Shown piece after piece: positions 7,782-16,319 of a stretch of 64,000 nucleotides of DNA. Source of the DNA: Stenotrophomonas sp. UBA2629 (GTDB lineage Bacteria > Pseudomonadota > Gammaproteobacteria > Xanthomonadales > Xanthomonadaceae). Within the stretch, counting starts at the first letter, position 1, and the number at the start of each line of letters is the position of its first letter. A program made the position numbers and the translations under genes. A model generated the notes under the pieces. The model saw only the letters and a list, made by a program, of their open reading frames with translations, was not told the DNA's origin and ran no database searches. The stretch covers positions 570,921 through 634,920 of the forward strand of contig DEOB01000010.1 of NCBI GenBank assembly GCA_002359895.1. The letters are read 5' to 3'.

Positions 7782-9788
7782 ATGACGCAGCCCACCCGCC
7801 GCCAGCTGGCGAACGCCATCCGTTTTCTTGCCGCTGATGCGGTCGAAGCAGCCAAGTCCGGCCATCCCGGCATGCCGATGGGCATGGCCGACATTGCCGA
7901 AGTGCTCTGGAACGATTACTACCGGCACAACCCGAACAACCCGCAGTGGTTCAACCGCGACCGTTTCGTGCTGTCCAACGGCCACGGCTCGATGCTGCAC
8001 TACGCGCTGCTGCACCTGAGCGGCTACGACCTGCCGATCGAGCAGCTCAAGGCGTTCCGTCAGCTGGGCAGCAAGACCGCCGGCCACCCGGAGCGTCACG
8101 AAACCCCGGGCGTGGAAACCACCACCGGCCCGCTGGGTCAGGGTCTGGCCAATGCCGTGGGTTTTGCGCTGGCCGAGAAGCTGCTGGCACAGCGCTTCAA
8201 CCGCCCGGAGTTTGAAGTCGTCGATCACCGCACCTGGGTGTTCATGGGCGACGGCTGCCTGATGGAGGGCATCTCGCACGAAGCCGCATCGCTGGCCGGC
8301 ACCTGGGGCCTGAGCAAGCTGGTGTGCTTCTGGGATGACAACAACATCTCCATCGACGGCGAAGTGGAAGGCTGGTTCACCGACGATACGCCCGCACGTT
8401 TCGAGGCCTACGGCTGGAACGTGGTGCGCGGCGTGGACGGCCACGATCCGGAAAGCATCAAGGCCGGCATCGAGGCGGCGCTGTCGCAGTTCGACAAGCC
8501 GACCCTGATCTGCTGCAAGACCACCATTGGTTTTGGCTCGCCGAACAAGGCCGGCCAGGAATCCAGCCACGGCGCACCGCTGGGCAAGGACGAACTGGAA
8601 GCCACCCGCAAGGCGCTGCAGTGGCCGTATGGCCCGTTCGAGATTCCGGAAGAGATCTACGGCGGCTGGCGTGCCGGCGGCACCGGCACCCTGCGCCAGG
8701 CCGAATGGGAGCAGCTGTTCGACAAGTACGCCGCACAGTTCCCGGCCCAGGCTGATGAACTGACCCGCCGTTCGCACGGCGAACTGCCGGCTGATTTCCT
8801 CGCACAGGCCGATGCTTACATTGCCCAGGTGCAGGCCGAAGCGCCGAACATTGCTTCACGCAAGGCCTCGCAGAATGCGATCCAGGCGTTTGCACCGCTG
8901 CTGCCGGAAATCATCGGTGGCTCGGCTGACCTGGCCGGTTCCAACCTGACCCTGTGGAAGGGTGCGCAGACCGTGGTTGGCGAAGACGCCAACGCCAATT
9001 ACGTGCATTACGGTGTGCGTGAGTTCGGCATGAGCGCCATCGCCAATGGCCTGGCACTGCATGGCGGTTTCCTGCCGTTCGACGCCACCTTCCTGGTGTT
9101 CAGCGACTACGCCCGCAACGCGCTGCGCATGAGCGCGCTGATCCCGGCGCAGGTCATCCACGTGTTCACCCATGACTCCATTGGTTTGGGGGAAGACGGT
9201 CCGACCCATCAGCCGGTGGAGCACGTGTCCTCGCTGCGCTACATCCCCAACAACGATGTGTGGCGCCCGTGCGATGCCGCCGAATCGGCAGTGAGCTGGA
9301 AGGCTGCCATCGTGCGCAAGGACGGCCCGAGCTGCCTGATCTTCAGCCGCCAGAATCTGGCCCCGCAGCAGCGTACCGCCGAGCAGGTCAAGCAGATCGA
9401 ACGCGGTGGTTACGTGCTGGCCGATGCCGCCGGTACGCCGGATGTGATCCTGATCGGTACCGGTTCGGAGATTGGGCTGGCCATGGCTGCCAAGGCCGAG
9501 CTGGACGCCGCTGGCATCAAGACCCGTGTGGTGTCGATGCCGTGTACGGATGTGTTCGACCGTCAGGACGCGGCGTACCGCGAATCCGTGCTGCCCAACG
9601 CCGTGCGTAACCGCGTTGCGGTGGAAGCCGGTGTCACCGGTTTCTGGCGCCAGTACGTGGGCCTGGACGGTGCGGTGATCGGCCTGGATACGTTTGGTGC
9701 CTCGGCACCGGCGGACAAGCTGTACCAGCACTTCGGCATCACCACCGAAGCGGTGGTGGCAGCAGCCAAGGCGCTGGCCGCCAACTGA
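7782..9788 (+). CDS. tkt: Transketolase
   Basis: Protein of 668 aa, full length for the family. Thiamine diphosphate binding motif GDGCLMEG (about residues 157-164) with the following Asn-containing loop WDDNNISIDG, and the pyrimidine-domain signature THDSIGLGEDGPTHQP (about 465-480). It moves two-carbon ketol units between sugar phosphates in the non-oxidative pentose phosphate pathway and needs Mg2+ and thiamine diphosphate; cytoplasmic. The ATG at 7782 (protein begins MTQPTRRQLANAIRF) matches family N-termini; the longer open frame upstream runs through the repeat block and is not credible. A strong terminator follows. Confidence 0.96.
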   Translation: MTQPTRRQLANAIRFLAADAVEAAKSGHPGMPMGMADIAEVLWNDYYRHNPNNPQWFNRDRFVLSNGHGSMLHYALLHLSGYDLPIEQLKAFRQLGSKTAGHPERHETPGVETTTGPLGQGLANAVGFALAEKLLAQRFNRPEFEVVDHRTWVFMGDGCLMEGISHEAASLAGTWGLSKLVCFWDDNNISIDGEVEGWFTDDTPARFEAYGWNVVRGVDGHDPESIKAGIEAALSQFDKPTLICCKTTIGFGSPNKAGQESSHGAPLGKDELEATRKALQWPYGPFEIPEEIYGGWRAGGTGTLRQAEWEQLFDKYAAQFPAQADELTRRSHGELPADFLAQADAYIAQVQAEAPNIASRKASQNAIQAFAPLLPEIIGGSADLAGSNLTLWKGAQTVVGEDANANYVHYGVREFGMSAIANGLALHGGFLPFDATFLVFSDYARNALRMSALIPAQVIHVFTHDSIGLGEDGPTHQPVEHVSSLRYIPNNDVWRPCDAAESAVSWKAAIVRKDGPSCLIFSRQNLAPQQRTAEQVKQIERGGYVLADAAGTPDVILIGTGSEIGLAMAAKAELDAAGIKTRVVSMPCTDVFDRQDAAYRESVLPNAVRNRVAVEAGVTGFWRQYVGLDGAVIGLDTFGASAPADKLYQHFGITTEAVVAAAKALAAN

Positions 9789-9817
9789 TCGCGTTCTGGC
9801 GTCTGTGTTGGTTGAAC

Positions 9818-9850
9818 AAAGGCCGGGGAAACCCGGCCTTTGTTTTTTTT
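9818..9850 (+). terminator. Rho-independent terminator after tkt
   Basis: Ten-base-pair perfect stem AAAGGCCGGG / CCCGGCCTTT (9818-9827 and 9832-9841) with a GAAA tetraloop, followed by a run of eight T after one G. Confidence 0.92.
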
Positions 9851-9997
9851 GTGTAGCTGGCAGTGCTGTTTGCTTTGGCTTGTCTGCGGCGCTCAGTTGG
9901 CGTGGCCCGTATCGCGGTCGTCGTCCGTTCGTCGCCGGCCTTGGTTGATCCTGCCCAAGCGCCATAAGCGGGGCGCACCCTCAGCGTGAGTCGGTGG

Positions 9998-11950
9998 TCA
10001 TCTGGACGTACGCGCCAACGCCAGCCGCAACAGGCGTGAATTGAGACGTTCGGTAAGGTTGGCCGGCTGCTCCAGGCCCATCCGCTGCAGATACATCGCA
10101 TCGTTCTCACCGGCCGGTTGCCGCAACGCGCGCAGCACCGTGCGCAGTTTGTCGCTGCGGGTGCGCGTGTTTGTTTTGAGCCAATTCAATGCGCGCAGCA
10201 GGTCCTGCTCCAGCGGGGTGAAGTCACTGCCCAGCGGATAGTCGGGCAGGGTGCCGTCGTCGCGGAAGGCGGCCAATGCAGCGTGGATTGCCTCGGCCCG
10301 ATTGCGTTGCCAGCCATCGGGTGTGGTGAATTGGGCATCCAGCTTCTTGGCTGCCTTTGCCTCGCTCAACAGCGTTGGCTGGAAGGCGGCATCGGTGATG
10401 CCAGCCATGGCGACGACACATTCTTCATCGGTACGGTGACGTAGATCGGCGATGCCGTACTCATTGATGAAGATGTCGCGCAGGTGGCGCGGGATGGTGG
10501 TGTGGCCGTAATTCCAACGCACGTTGGATTGCGCCTTGCCGGCATCGTCGCGCAGTGCGCGGAACATCAGAATGCTGCGTGCATCGGGCAATGCATGTGC
10601 CATTGCCACGAAGTTGTATTGGCCGCCCACGCCGGAAACCACGCGGCCATCGTCCAGCGCATCGGATGCCGCAGCGCCCAGGCCGGTGGCGATCATGCAG
10701 GAGTTGAAGAAACGTGCATCGCGACGCTGCAGGCGCTCCAACGTTTCATTGCTGCCGTAGAGCTGGTTGATCTCGCTGATGCGGCGCATGCCGATGGCCC
10801 GGCATTCTTCTTCAGGAAGGTGACGCAACCATTCGTAGAACTCGGGCGAACCCAGATAGAACGCGCCGTGCAGGTATTCGCCTTCGGCGGCCAGCGTGGC
10901 GTGGTCCGAGCCGTAGGCACTGCCATTGGCGATGCGCTGCATCACCGCCAAATCTTCATGCACCTTGCGACGGATGACACCACATTGCACCAGCGCCCGG
11001 AAACCTTCATTGAGCATCTCGCTGCAGCCATACAGGCCCTCCTCAAACGGCTCAAGTCCGCCGGCTTCGTGCACCAGCGGATGCTCGGCCAGCTGCGGAT
11101 CAAGCGCATGCAGCACCTGCCGGTAGCGGGCGTTGTCGGTGTGTCGCAGCACCAGCGCATGGCTGAGCGCGTCGGCCAGCGTGCCGATACCGATCTGCAG
11201 CGTGCCGCCGTCGCGTACCAATGCGCTTGCATACAGGCCGATGGCGTAATCCGCATCGGAAACCGGCTGTCGCGGCAGACCGAACAAGCGGGGGTACGGG
11301 CCCGGTGGTACCACCACCAGATCAAAGAAGTCCGCTTCAACCGTTGCACTGCCGCCCAGCCAGGGTAGCTGCGGGTCCACTTCGGCAATCAACAGCGGGC
11401 GAGGCAGGCCGCGTGCGGCGATGGCATCCAGCGTGTCCTGGGTGATGTCGTTGTTGCAGGACAAAGATAGACGTGTGCTGCCCTCGCGGAATGCGACTTT
11501 CTGCACGATGGCATGGGGCGCGCGCTGTGCCACCGCATCGGCGGCGTGGGTGTAGTTGAGGCTGGTGTAGTTGCGCTGCGCCTGTGCCGAGCCCAGCAAC
11601 GCGCCGGACTGCATGTAGAACTCTTCCACCTGCACATGTGCGGGCAGGGCGTCGCGGGCAACGGCATCGGCATAGGCCAGGCGTGGGAAGTCGTCGCCGA
11701 AATGGCGCTCCACGAAGGGCCGCAGGAAGCGCGCTTCCAATCCATCGCCTTTGGCCTGCGGAGGGTTCAGTGACAGCGCGGTGTAAAGCTGCAGCGGCCG
11801 TGAGGGATCGCCTTCGATGTGCGCATACAACGCATTGAGCAGCCGGTGTGGTTTGCCCAGGGCCAGTGGTGCGGCAATGCGCAGTTGCCCCTGCGTGCGG
11901 GCCAGCAGCCACTGCACAGCGGCATCAAGGTCGGTCACGTAATGCGGCAT
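9998..11950 (-). CDS. Acetyl-CoA hydrolase/CoA-transferase family protein
   Basis: Protein of 650 aa. Family features include the glycine-rich segment GGTLQIGIGTLADAL (about 240-255) and the C-terminal VSGVGGQYNFVAMAHAL segment that forms the second CoA-transferase half. Members hydrolyse acyl-CoA or move CoA between carboxylates such as acetate and succinate; the reaction here is not fixed by sequence. It is about 100-150 residues longer than Cat1/AarC-type enzymes, with extra sequence between the halves (about 300-420) and a C-terminal extension after about residue 590. Start ATG at 11950. Monocistronic, between convergent tkt and the divergent BlaI gene. Confidence 0.8.
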   Translation of the reverse strand: MPHYVTDLDAAVQWLLARTQGQLRIAAPLALGKPHRLLNALYAHIEGDPSRPLQLYTALSLNPPQAKGDGLEARFLRPFVERHFGDDFPRLAYADAVARDALPAHVQVEEFYMQSGALLGSAQAQRNYTSLNYTHAADAVAQRAPHAIVQKVAFREGSTRLSLSCNNDITQDTLDAIAARGLPRPLLIAEVDPQLPWLGGSATVEADFFDLVVVPPGPYPRLFGLPRQPVSDADYAIGLYASALVRDGGTLQIGIGTLADALSHALVLRHTDNARYRQVLHALDPQLAEHPLVHEAGGLEPFEEGLYGCSEMLNEGFRALVQCGVIRRKVHEDLAVMQRIANGSAYGSDHATLAAEGEYLHGAFYLGSPEFYEWLRHLPEEECRAIGMRRISEINQLYGSNETLERLQRRDARFFNSCMIATGLGAAASDALDDGRVVSGVGGQYNFVAMAHALPDARSILMFRALRDDAGKAQSNVRWNYGHTTIPRHLRDIFINEYGIADLRHRTDEECVVAMAGITDAAFQPTLLSEAKAAKKLDAQFTTPDGWQRNRAEAIHAALAAFRDDGTLPDYPLGSDFTPLEQDLLRALNWLKTNTRTRSDKLRTVLRALRQPAGENDAMYLQRMGLEQPANLTERLNSRLLRLALARTSR

Positions 11951-12014
11951 GGGGTCCGGTTCCGTCGGTGGCAGGGCATTACAGCATGGGTGCGATGAAC
12001 ACCTGTGCAGGTGC

Positions 12015-12043
12015 TTGACAGGCTTTTTGTTTACGCGTGTAAT
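12015..12043 (+). promoter_or_regulatory. Sigma-70 promoter of the blaI-M56 operon
   Basis: Consensus -35 TTGACA (12015-12020), exactly 17 bp spacer, then -10 TGTAAT (12038-12043, five of six). The expected transcription start is near 12050, only about 18 nt before the ATG at 12068, with no Shine-Dalgarno sequence in between. This is the best-matching promoter in the window. Confidence 0.85.
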
Positions 12044-12066
12044 CGTGAAAAATTACAGGCGTAAAC
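12029..12066. promoter_or_regulatory. Inverted-repeat operator, probable BlaI autoregulatory site
   Basis: Arms GTTTACGCGTGTAAT (12029-12043) and ATTACAGGCGTAAAC (12052-12066) are inverted repeats with one mismatch, separated by eight bases. The left arm contains the -10 box; the right arm ends one base before the start codon. BlaI/MecI repressors bind TACA/TGTA-containing dyads of this kind, so autorepression by the downstream gene product is the natural reading (inference). Confidence 0.8.
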
Positions 12067-12067
12067 G

Positions 12068-12442
12068 ATGATCCAGATCAGCGAAGCCGAAGCCGTTGTG
12101 ATGCAGGTGTTGTGGGGGCAGCATCCACTGTCCGCCGACGAGGTGATGGCGCGCCTGCCAAGCGCCAATGACTGGGCCGAAGCCACGGTCAAGACGTTGC
12201 TCAACCGCCTGCTCAACAAAGGCGCCATTGGCGCGGAGAAAGAAGGCCGTCGCTACCTGTACTCGCCGCTTATCCAGCGCGATGCATGGGTGCTGGAAGA
12301 GAGCAGCAGCCTGATCGACCGCCTGTTCGATGGGCGTGTCGCGCCGCTGGTGGCGCATTTCAGCCAACACCAGAAACTCACCCGCGATGACGTGGCAGAG
12401 CTGCGCAAACTGCTGGAGGCACTCGATGATGAGCAGCACTGA
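12068..12442 (+). CDS. BlaI/MecI/CopY family transcriptional repressor
   Basis: Protein of 124 aa, the usual length. An N-terminal winged helix (about 1-75, with ISEAEAVVMQVLW and EATVKTLLNRLLNKGAI) is followed by a helical dimerisation tail. In the family it represses its own operon until a membrane metalloprotease partner triggers its cleavage. The next gene encodes such a protease and overlaps it by 17 bp. ATG at 12068 directly follows the operator, so the mRNA leader is very short. No beta-lactamase gene lies nearby, so the target stress is unknown. Confidence 0.9.
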   Translation: MIQISEAEAVVMQVLWGQHPLSADEVMARLPSANDWAEATVKTLLNRLLNKGAIGAEKEGRRYLYSPLIQRDAWVLEESSSLIDRLFDGRVAPLVAHFSQHQKLTRDDVAELRKLLEALDDEQH

Positions 12443-14000
12443 CGTTCTCACCGCATTGCTGCACACCGTGTTGGCCTCAAGCGCGGCGATGTTGCTGGTG
12501 TTGCTGCTGCGCAGGCCGGTGCGTCACTGGTTGGGCGCCAGCGCCGCGTACCTGCTGTGGTTGGTTGTACCGGTGACCTGCATCGCGGTGCTGCTGCCTC
12601 CGCCGCGCGTGGTTGCCAGTGCGATGCAGTTGATGAGCACATCGCCCGGCATCGGCATGGATATCGCACAACCCCTGCAGACGTTCTCGATGTCGCCGTT
12701 GCTGTTGGCCGTTATCTGGGCGTGCGGAGCATTGCTGACGGCCGCTGGATTGGTCCGCCAGCAGCGCCGATTCGAACAGGGCCTGGGCTGTGTGGAACAA
12801 CGCGCCGATGGATTCTGGCAAGCGCAGACGGTGGCCGGTTTGCCTGCGGCGATGAATGTGTTGCGGCCGCGGATCGTATTGCCTGCCGGCTTTGAGCAAC
12901 GCTATACGCCGCAGGAGCAACAGTTGGTGTTGCTGCATGAGCAACTGCATGTGCGCCGCGGCGACATCGTGGTCAATGCGTTGCTGGCCGTGATGCAGTG
13001 CATTCACTGGTTCAACCCGCTGCTGCATTTCGCACTGCGTTGCTTCCGTGAGGACCAGGAGCTGTCCTGCGATGAGCGTGTGGTTGCCCGCATGGGTGAT
13101 GCGCGCCGTAGCTATGGCACCGCCATGCTCAAGACCGGGCTGGCGTTGTCCCCGTTGCCGGTGGGGTGCCACTGGCAGAGCCAACATCCCTTGAAGGAGC
13201 GCATTGCCATGTTGAAGCGTCCGGTACCGGGTAAGAAGCAGTGGTTGACGATGGTGGCGTTGTCGGTAGGGCTGTCATCTGCTCTGGGCTATGCCGCTTG
13301 GGCAGCGCAGCCGGCCACGATGGAGGCCGCACCAGCGGGCGCGTTGCATGTGGTGGCGCTCAAGGTGGATGCAGACGGTGAACGGCAGCAGTTCCAGATT
13401 CGTGAGCATGCGGGCAAGCCGTTCGCGTTTGCGCTGCAGTCGGGCAAGGGCGTGACGTGGAATGCCGAGTTCACGCTGCAGGCTGCAGACGCCGGACAGT
13501 TGCGATTGAGCGGTGAAGTGAAGGCCAATGGCGCCGTGGTGGCGCGCCCGTCGCTGCTGATTGCTGCAGACACCCCCGCCGGTGTGAAGCTCTCCAACGC
13601 CGATGGTGGCTCGGTGTTGGACGTGGAGTTACAGGTGTCGCAGGCCGACTCCACCCCACATTCGGGGGCAACGCAGGGGCGCATTTCGGTGGAGCCACAA
13701 TCGGCACCGGCCAGCGTACCGAGCTTTGCGACAATGGCGCCGCCGCATTACCCGGTGAGCATGCATACCGGCGAGGTGATACTGAAAATTGATGTGGACG
13801 CCGATGGCGGGGTGACAGGCGTGGTGGTCGATCGTAGTTCCGGCCATGCGGACCTGGACGCGGCTGCGGTCGAAGCTGCGCGTGGCTGGAAGCTCAATCC
13901 CGGCAGCAAGAATGGCAAGCCCGTCGCAGGTCAGGTGCGTGTTCCAGTGCGCTTTGCAATGGACGAGACCCACACCGAAACCTCGGAGGTCACGTCTTGA
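12426..14000 (+). CDS. M56 family (BlaR1-type) membrane metallopeptidase with C-terminal TonB domain
   Basis: Protein of 524 aa. Several N-terminal membrane helices (about 8-30, 38-60, 90-110) surround a cytoplasmic zinc protease: HEQLH at 171-175 and the downstream E-x-x-x-DE element in REDQELSCDERV. A further helix near 280-300 is followed by a periplasmic part that is not a penicillin-binding sensor domain as in BlaR1. The last ~90 residues instead look like a TonB C-terminal domain (APPHYPVSMHTGEVILKID onward, with AAAVEAARGWKLNP). By analogy it senses an envelope signal and inactivates the BlaI repressor. Start ATG 12426 (or 12429) lies inside blaI, so the pair is coupled. Confidence 0.82.
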   Translation: MMSSTDVLTALLHTVLASSAAMLLVLLLRRPVRHWLGASAAYLLWLVVPVTCIAVLLPPPRVVASAMQLMSTSPGIGMDIAQPLQTFSMSPLLLAVIWACGALLTAAGLVRQQRRFEQGLGCVEQRADGFWQAQTVAGLPAAMNVLRPRIVLPAGFEQRYTPQEQQLVLLHEQLHVRRGDIVVNALLAVMQCIHWFNPLLHFALRCFREDQELSCDERVVARMGDARRSYGTAMLKTGLALSPLPVGCHWQSQHPLKERIAMLKRPVPGKKQWLTMVALSVGLSSALGYAAWAAQPATMEAAPAGALHVVALKVDADGERQQFQIREHAGKPFAFALQSGKGVTWNAEFTLQAADAGQLRLSGEVKANGAVVARPSLLIAADTPAGVKLSNADGGSVLDVELQVSQADSTPHSGATQGRISVEPQSAPASVPSFATMAPPHYPVSMHTGEVILKIDVDADGGVTGVVVDRSSGHADLDAAAVEAARGWKLNPGSKNGKPVAGQVRVPVRFAMDETHTETSEVTS

Positions 14001-14623
14001 TGGGTTGGATGTGCGGCTCCAGCCCATCGCTTCGCACGACGCAGCAGGCAATGCGTTGGGTGGCTACAGCGGTGCTGTTGATGGTGCTGGCCGCCTGCAG
14101 CACCAGCGCGGTGGTCAGCGAAGACCCGGACAATCACTACAACGTGGGCCAGCGCCTGCTCACGCCCGAGAGCAGGGTTGGCGCGGCAGGTGCAGTCCAA
14201 GCCTATACGTTGGCAGCGACCGAAACCTTCCGCATGCCGGAGGCGGTGCACTCACCTTCACCGGTAATGCCCGGTGACTACGTGCGGCAGGCGCTGCCAC
14301 CTACAACGTTGTGCGTGCGTGTGATTGTGGCGGCGGATGGCCAGGTCGAGCGGGCCGAGCCGCTGGTGGAGCATGCAAGCTGCAGCGCAGGCCGCTTGGC
14401 AGAGCATGCGTCGCTGTTGCAGGCGGCCGCAGAGGCGACCGCACAATGGCGCTTCACGCCTGCGGCCATCTGCCATTTCGCACCCGGCACCGCCGCCGTT
14501 GCTGCCGGTGACTGCAAAGGCGCGGTACGGAGGGAGGAAGTGCCGGTGACGCTGTTGTATGCCTTCACCTTCGAGGTGGTGAAGGGGGAAGCGCAGGTGC
14601 GCAGCCAAGGTGGGCTGCGCTGA
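14000..14623 (+). CDS. Lipoprotein with TonB-C-like domain, third gene of the BlaI-M56 operon
   Basis: Protein of 207 aa. Lipobox Leu-Ala-Ala-Cys at 30-33 after a hydrophobic stretch predicts a lipoprotein. The remainder (about 80-200), with VIVAADGQVERAEPLVEH and ATAQWRFTPA, resembles the TonB C-terminal fold used by energy-transducer-like proteins, with several extra cysteines. The ATG at 14000 overlaps the M56 stop (TGATG) and has a GGAGGT ribosome site at 13985-13990; an internal ATG at 14051 would give a more compact signal peptide but lacks a ribosome site. It probably works in the envelope with the M56 protein (inference from coupling). Confidence 0.7.
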   Translation: MGWMCGSSPSLRTTQQAMRWVATAVLLMVLAACSTSAVVSEDPDNHYNVGQRLLTPESRVGAAGAVQAYTLAATETFRMPEAVHSPSPVMPGDYVRQALPPTTLCVRVIVAADGQVERAEPLVEHASCSAGRLAEHASLLQAAAEATAQWRFTPAAICHFAPGTAAVAAGDCKGAVRREEVPVTLLYAFTFEVVKGEAQVRSQGGLR

Positions 14624-14646
14624 CGTCACGTTGCTGTTGCAGTACA

Positions 14647-14670
14647 GATGAAGCGCCGAGGCGCTTCATC
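14647..14670. terminator. Hairpin between convergent lipoprotein and nuclease genes
   Basis: Perfect 10-bp stem GATGAAGCGC / GCGCTTCATC with CGAG loop. No clear T-run on either side, so it may be a weak bidirectional terminator or an mRNA 3' stabilising hairpin. Confidence 0.5.
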
Positions 14671-14681
14671 CGCTTCGTCAC

Positions 14682-15500
14682 TCAAGGGTGGTCGAGCAGC
14701 GAGTTCAACAGCTGTGCCAGACGCTCGCCAGCCAAGCGGACCTGCGCTTCGGCCACGGGTCGCCAGGTGTCTGCGTACTGTTGGCCTGGTTTGCGCGTGT
14801 CCGGGTAGACGCCCGGGCGCATGGCGATATGGCAGGACTCCACCGCCCATCGCGGCGCATCGCGCTGCAGCTGGGGGCGGCTGACACCTTGTGGTGCAGG
14901 CAGGGCGAGCAGCTGTTGAAGGAACTGCTCGTCATCCAGACGCTGCGCATAGAACATGCCGCTGTCCCACAGCGAGTGCAGGTTGGTGCCGCGCCCGTCG
15001 AACTGCAGCTGATATGTGTTGCCGCCGCGGTCATGACCATAGCCGGCATGCATGGGCTGGTGGATGTCACCCATCAGGTGCACCACGAACTTCAGTGCCT
15101 GCAGTCGCGCGGCGTCGGAGTTGCTGCGGTCTGCAAGCAGCGTGGACTGGGCCTTGAGTGCCTCGACCACGCAGTTGCCGTCGGCGCATTGCTTGGGCTG
15201 GTCGTAGACGCAGCCTTCCTCGCCCATGTTGATGTAGTGCCAGTTGGCCGAACGCTTGCCCAGGCCGGGGTCCTGCGCACGCAGCTGATCGGCCCAAGGG
15301 GCGACGCTGTCCAGGGTGGCGCCGGGCTCGGCGGCGAGCAGACGCTGGACTTCGGCCTTGGCCTGCGGGTCCAGCAGTGGTTCGGCAACACGCGCGACCA
15401 GCCGGTGACCCTGCGAGCCCCATGCCCATGCGTGGCCGGGGGACAGCGCGACGCATGCGACGAGCAGCAACGGCAATGTGCGGAGAGAAAACGATTTCAT
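14682..15500 (-). CDS. S1/P1 family nuclease, secreted
   Basis: Protein of 272 aa with a signal peptide ending at about residue 26 (AWA), so the mature protein starts with Trp, which in this family supplies the N-terminal amine and carbonyl zinc ligands. Other ligands are visible: GSQGHRLVA, the HYIN motif, FVVHLMGDIHQPMH and GGN-x-H segment NLHSLWDSG. S1/P1 enzymes are trinuclear-zinc, single-strand-preferring nucleases/3'-nucleotidases that act outside the cytoplasm. Convergent with the preceding lipoprotein gene; 113 bp from ompW on the same strand. Confidence 0.93.
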   Translation of the reverse strand: MKSFSLRTLPLLLVACVALSPGHAWAWGSQGHRLVARVAEPLLDPQAKAEVQRLLAAEPGATLDSVAPWADQLRAQDPGLGKRSANWHYINMGEEGCVYDQPKQCADGNCVVEALKAQSTLLADRSNSDAARLQALKFVVHLMGDIHQPMHAGYGHDRGGNTYQLQFDGRGTNLHSLWDSGMFYAQRLDDEQFLQQLLALPAPQGVSRPQLQRDAPRWAVESCHIAMRPGVYPDTRKPGQQYADTWRPVAEAQVRLAGERLAQLLNSLLDHP

Positions 15501-15551
15501 GGCCGCATTCTAGCGGCAGCTGCATATAACGTCGCATGTGCCATAAGGCGA

Positions 15552-15583
15552 ACCGCCCCCGCCGGTTGGACCGGGGGAGCGGT
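15552..15583 (-). terminator. Probable terminator after ompW
   Basis: An imperfect inverted repeat (ACCGCCCCCG with CGGGGGAGCGGT, one bulged base) lies 30-60 bases after the ompW stop on the minus strand and is followed by a short T-containing stretch. Weak. Confidence 0.4.
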
Positions 15584-15613
15584 GGGTGTCGCCTCGAAGT
15601 TTCAGCGCAGGGC

Positions 15614-16258
15614 TCAGAACTTGAAGACGTACGCCATGCCGTAGACCAACGGATCAATCTCAGCGGTGCCCAGCTTGGCGCCGTTGACCTTCACCTTGGT
15701 GTCGATGTCGGCCCAGCGCATGTCCACACGCAGTGCGCCCTTCTCGCTCAGTGCGATATCCATACCGACGTGCGCGGCCAGGCCCCACGAGTCTTCCAGC
15801 TTCAGCTTGGTGCCGGCGAGGGCGCCCTTGCTGTCGGTGCTGAAGAACTTGGTGTAGTTCACGCCCAAGCCGACAAACGGGGTGATCTTGCTGCTGTTGG
15901 CGAAGTGGTACTGCAACGAGACGACCGGCGGCAGCTGCTTGGTTTCACCGACCTTGCCGACGCCGGCAATGCTCACTTCGTGCTTGAACGGCAGCGCGGC
16001 CAGCACTTCGATGCCCAGGTTGTCGGCGACGAAGTATTCGAAGGTGACGGTCGGCTTGACGTCGCTGTCGACCTTGGTCGGCAGGGAGCCCAGGCCCAGG
16101 GCCGAGCCATTCAGGTCGCCGGCATCGGACTTGGGATCGACGGCGTGGATGCCGACGCCCAAGGTCCAGTCGCCCTTGGACTGGGCCATGGCGGGGGCGG
16201 CGACCAGAGCCATGGCAGCGGCCAGGCCAGAGAGCAACAGGGCGGAAGTCTTGCGCAT
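15614..16258 (-). CDS. ompW: OmpW family outer membrane protein
   Basis: Protein of 214 aa with signal peptide (cleavage after AMA, about residue 25) and eight alternating beta strands, ending in the C-terminal Phe (VFKF) typical of outer-membrane barrels. GDWTLGVGIHAVDP at the mature N-terminus and PFVGLGVNYTKFF are OmpW-type segments. OmpW is a small barrel linked with hydrophobic solute passage and with anaerobic and oxidative stress control in other gammaproteobacteria. A perfect FNR-type box lies 62 bp upstream. A long plus-strand frame across this gene is the noncoding complement of it, upstream of gapA. Confidence 0.92.
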   Translation of the reverse strand: MRKTSALLLSGLAAAMALVAAPAMAQSKGDWTLGVGIHAVDPKSDAGDLNGSALGLGSLPTKVDSDVKPTVTFEYFVADNLGIEVLAALPFKHEVSIAGVGKVGETKQLPPVVSLQYHFANSSKITPFVGLGVNYTKFFSTDSKGALAGTKLKLEDSWGLAAHVGMDIALSEKGALRVDMRWADIDTKVKVNGAKLGTAEIDPLVYGMAYVFKF

Positions 16259-16319
16259 GTTGTATTTCCGTTACGTGGTGGAGGTGGCGCCAGTGTCCGG
16301 GCACCTCCGCGATGCCGCT

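Noticed and set aside
12426..14000. BlaR1 beta-lactam sensor
   Set aside because: The M56 protease and BlaI partner fit, but the C-terminal penicillin-binding sensor domain is missing and no beta-lactamase gene is adjacent.
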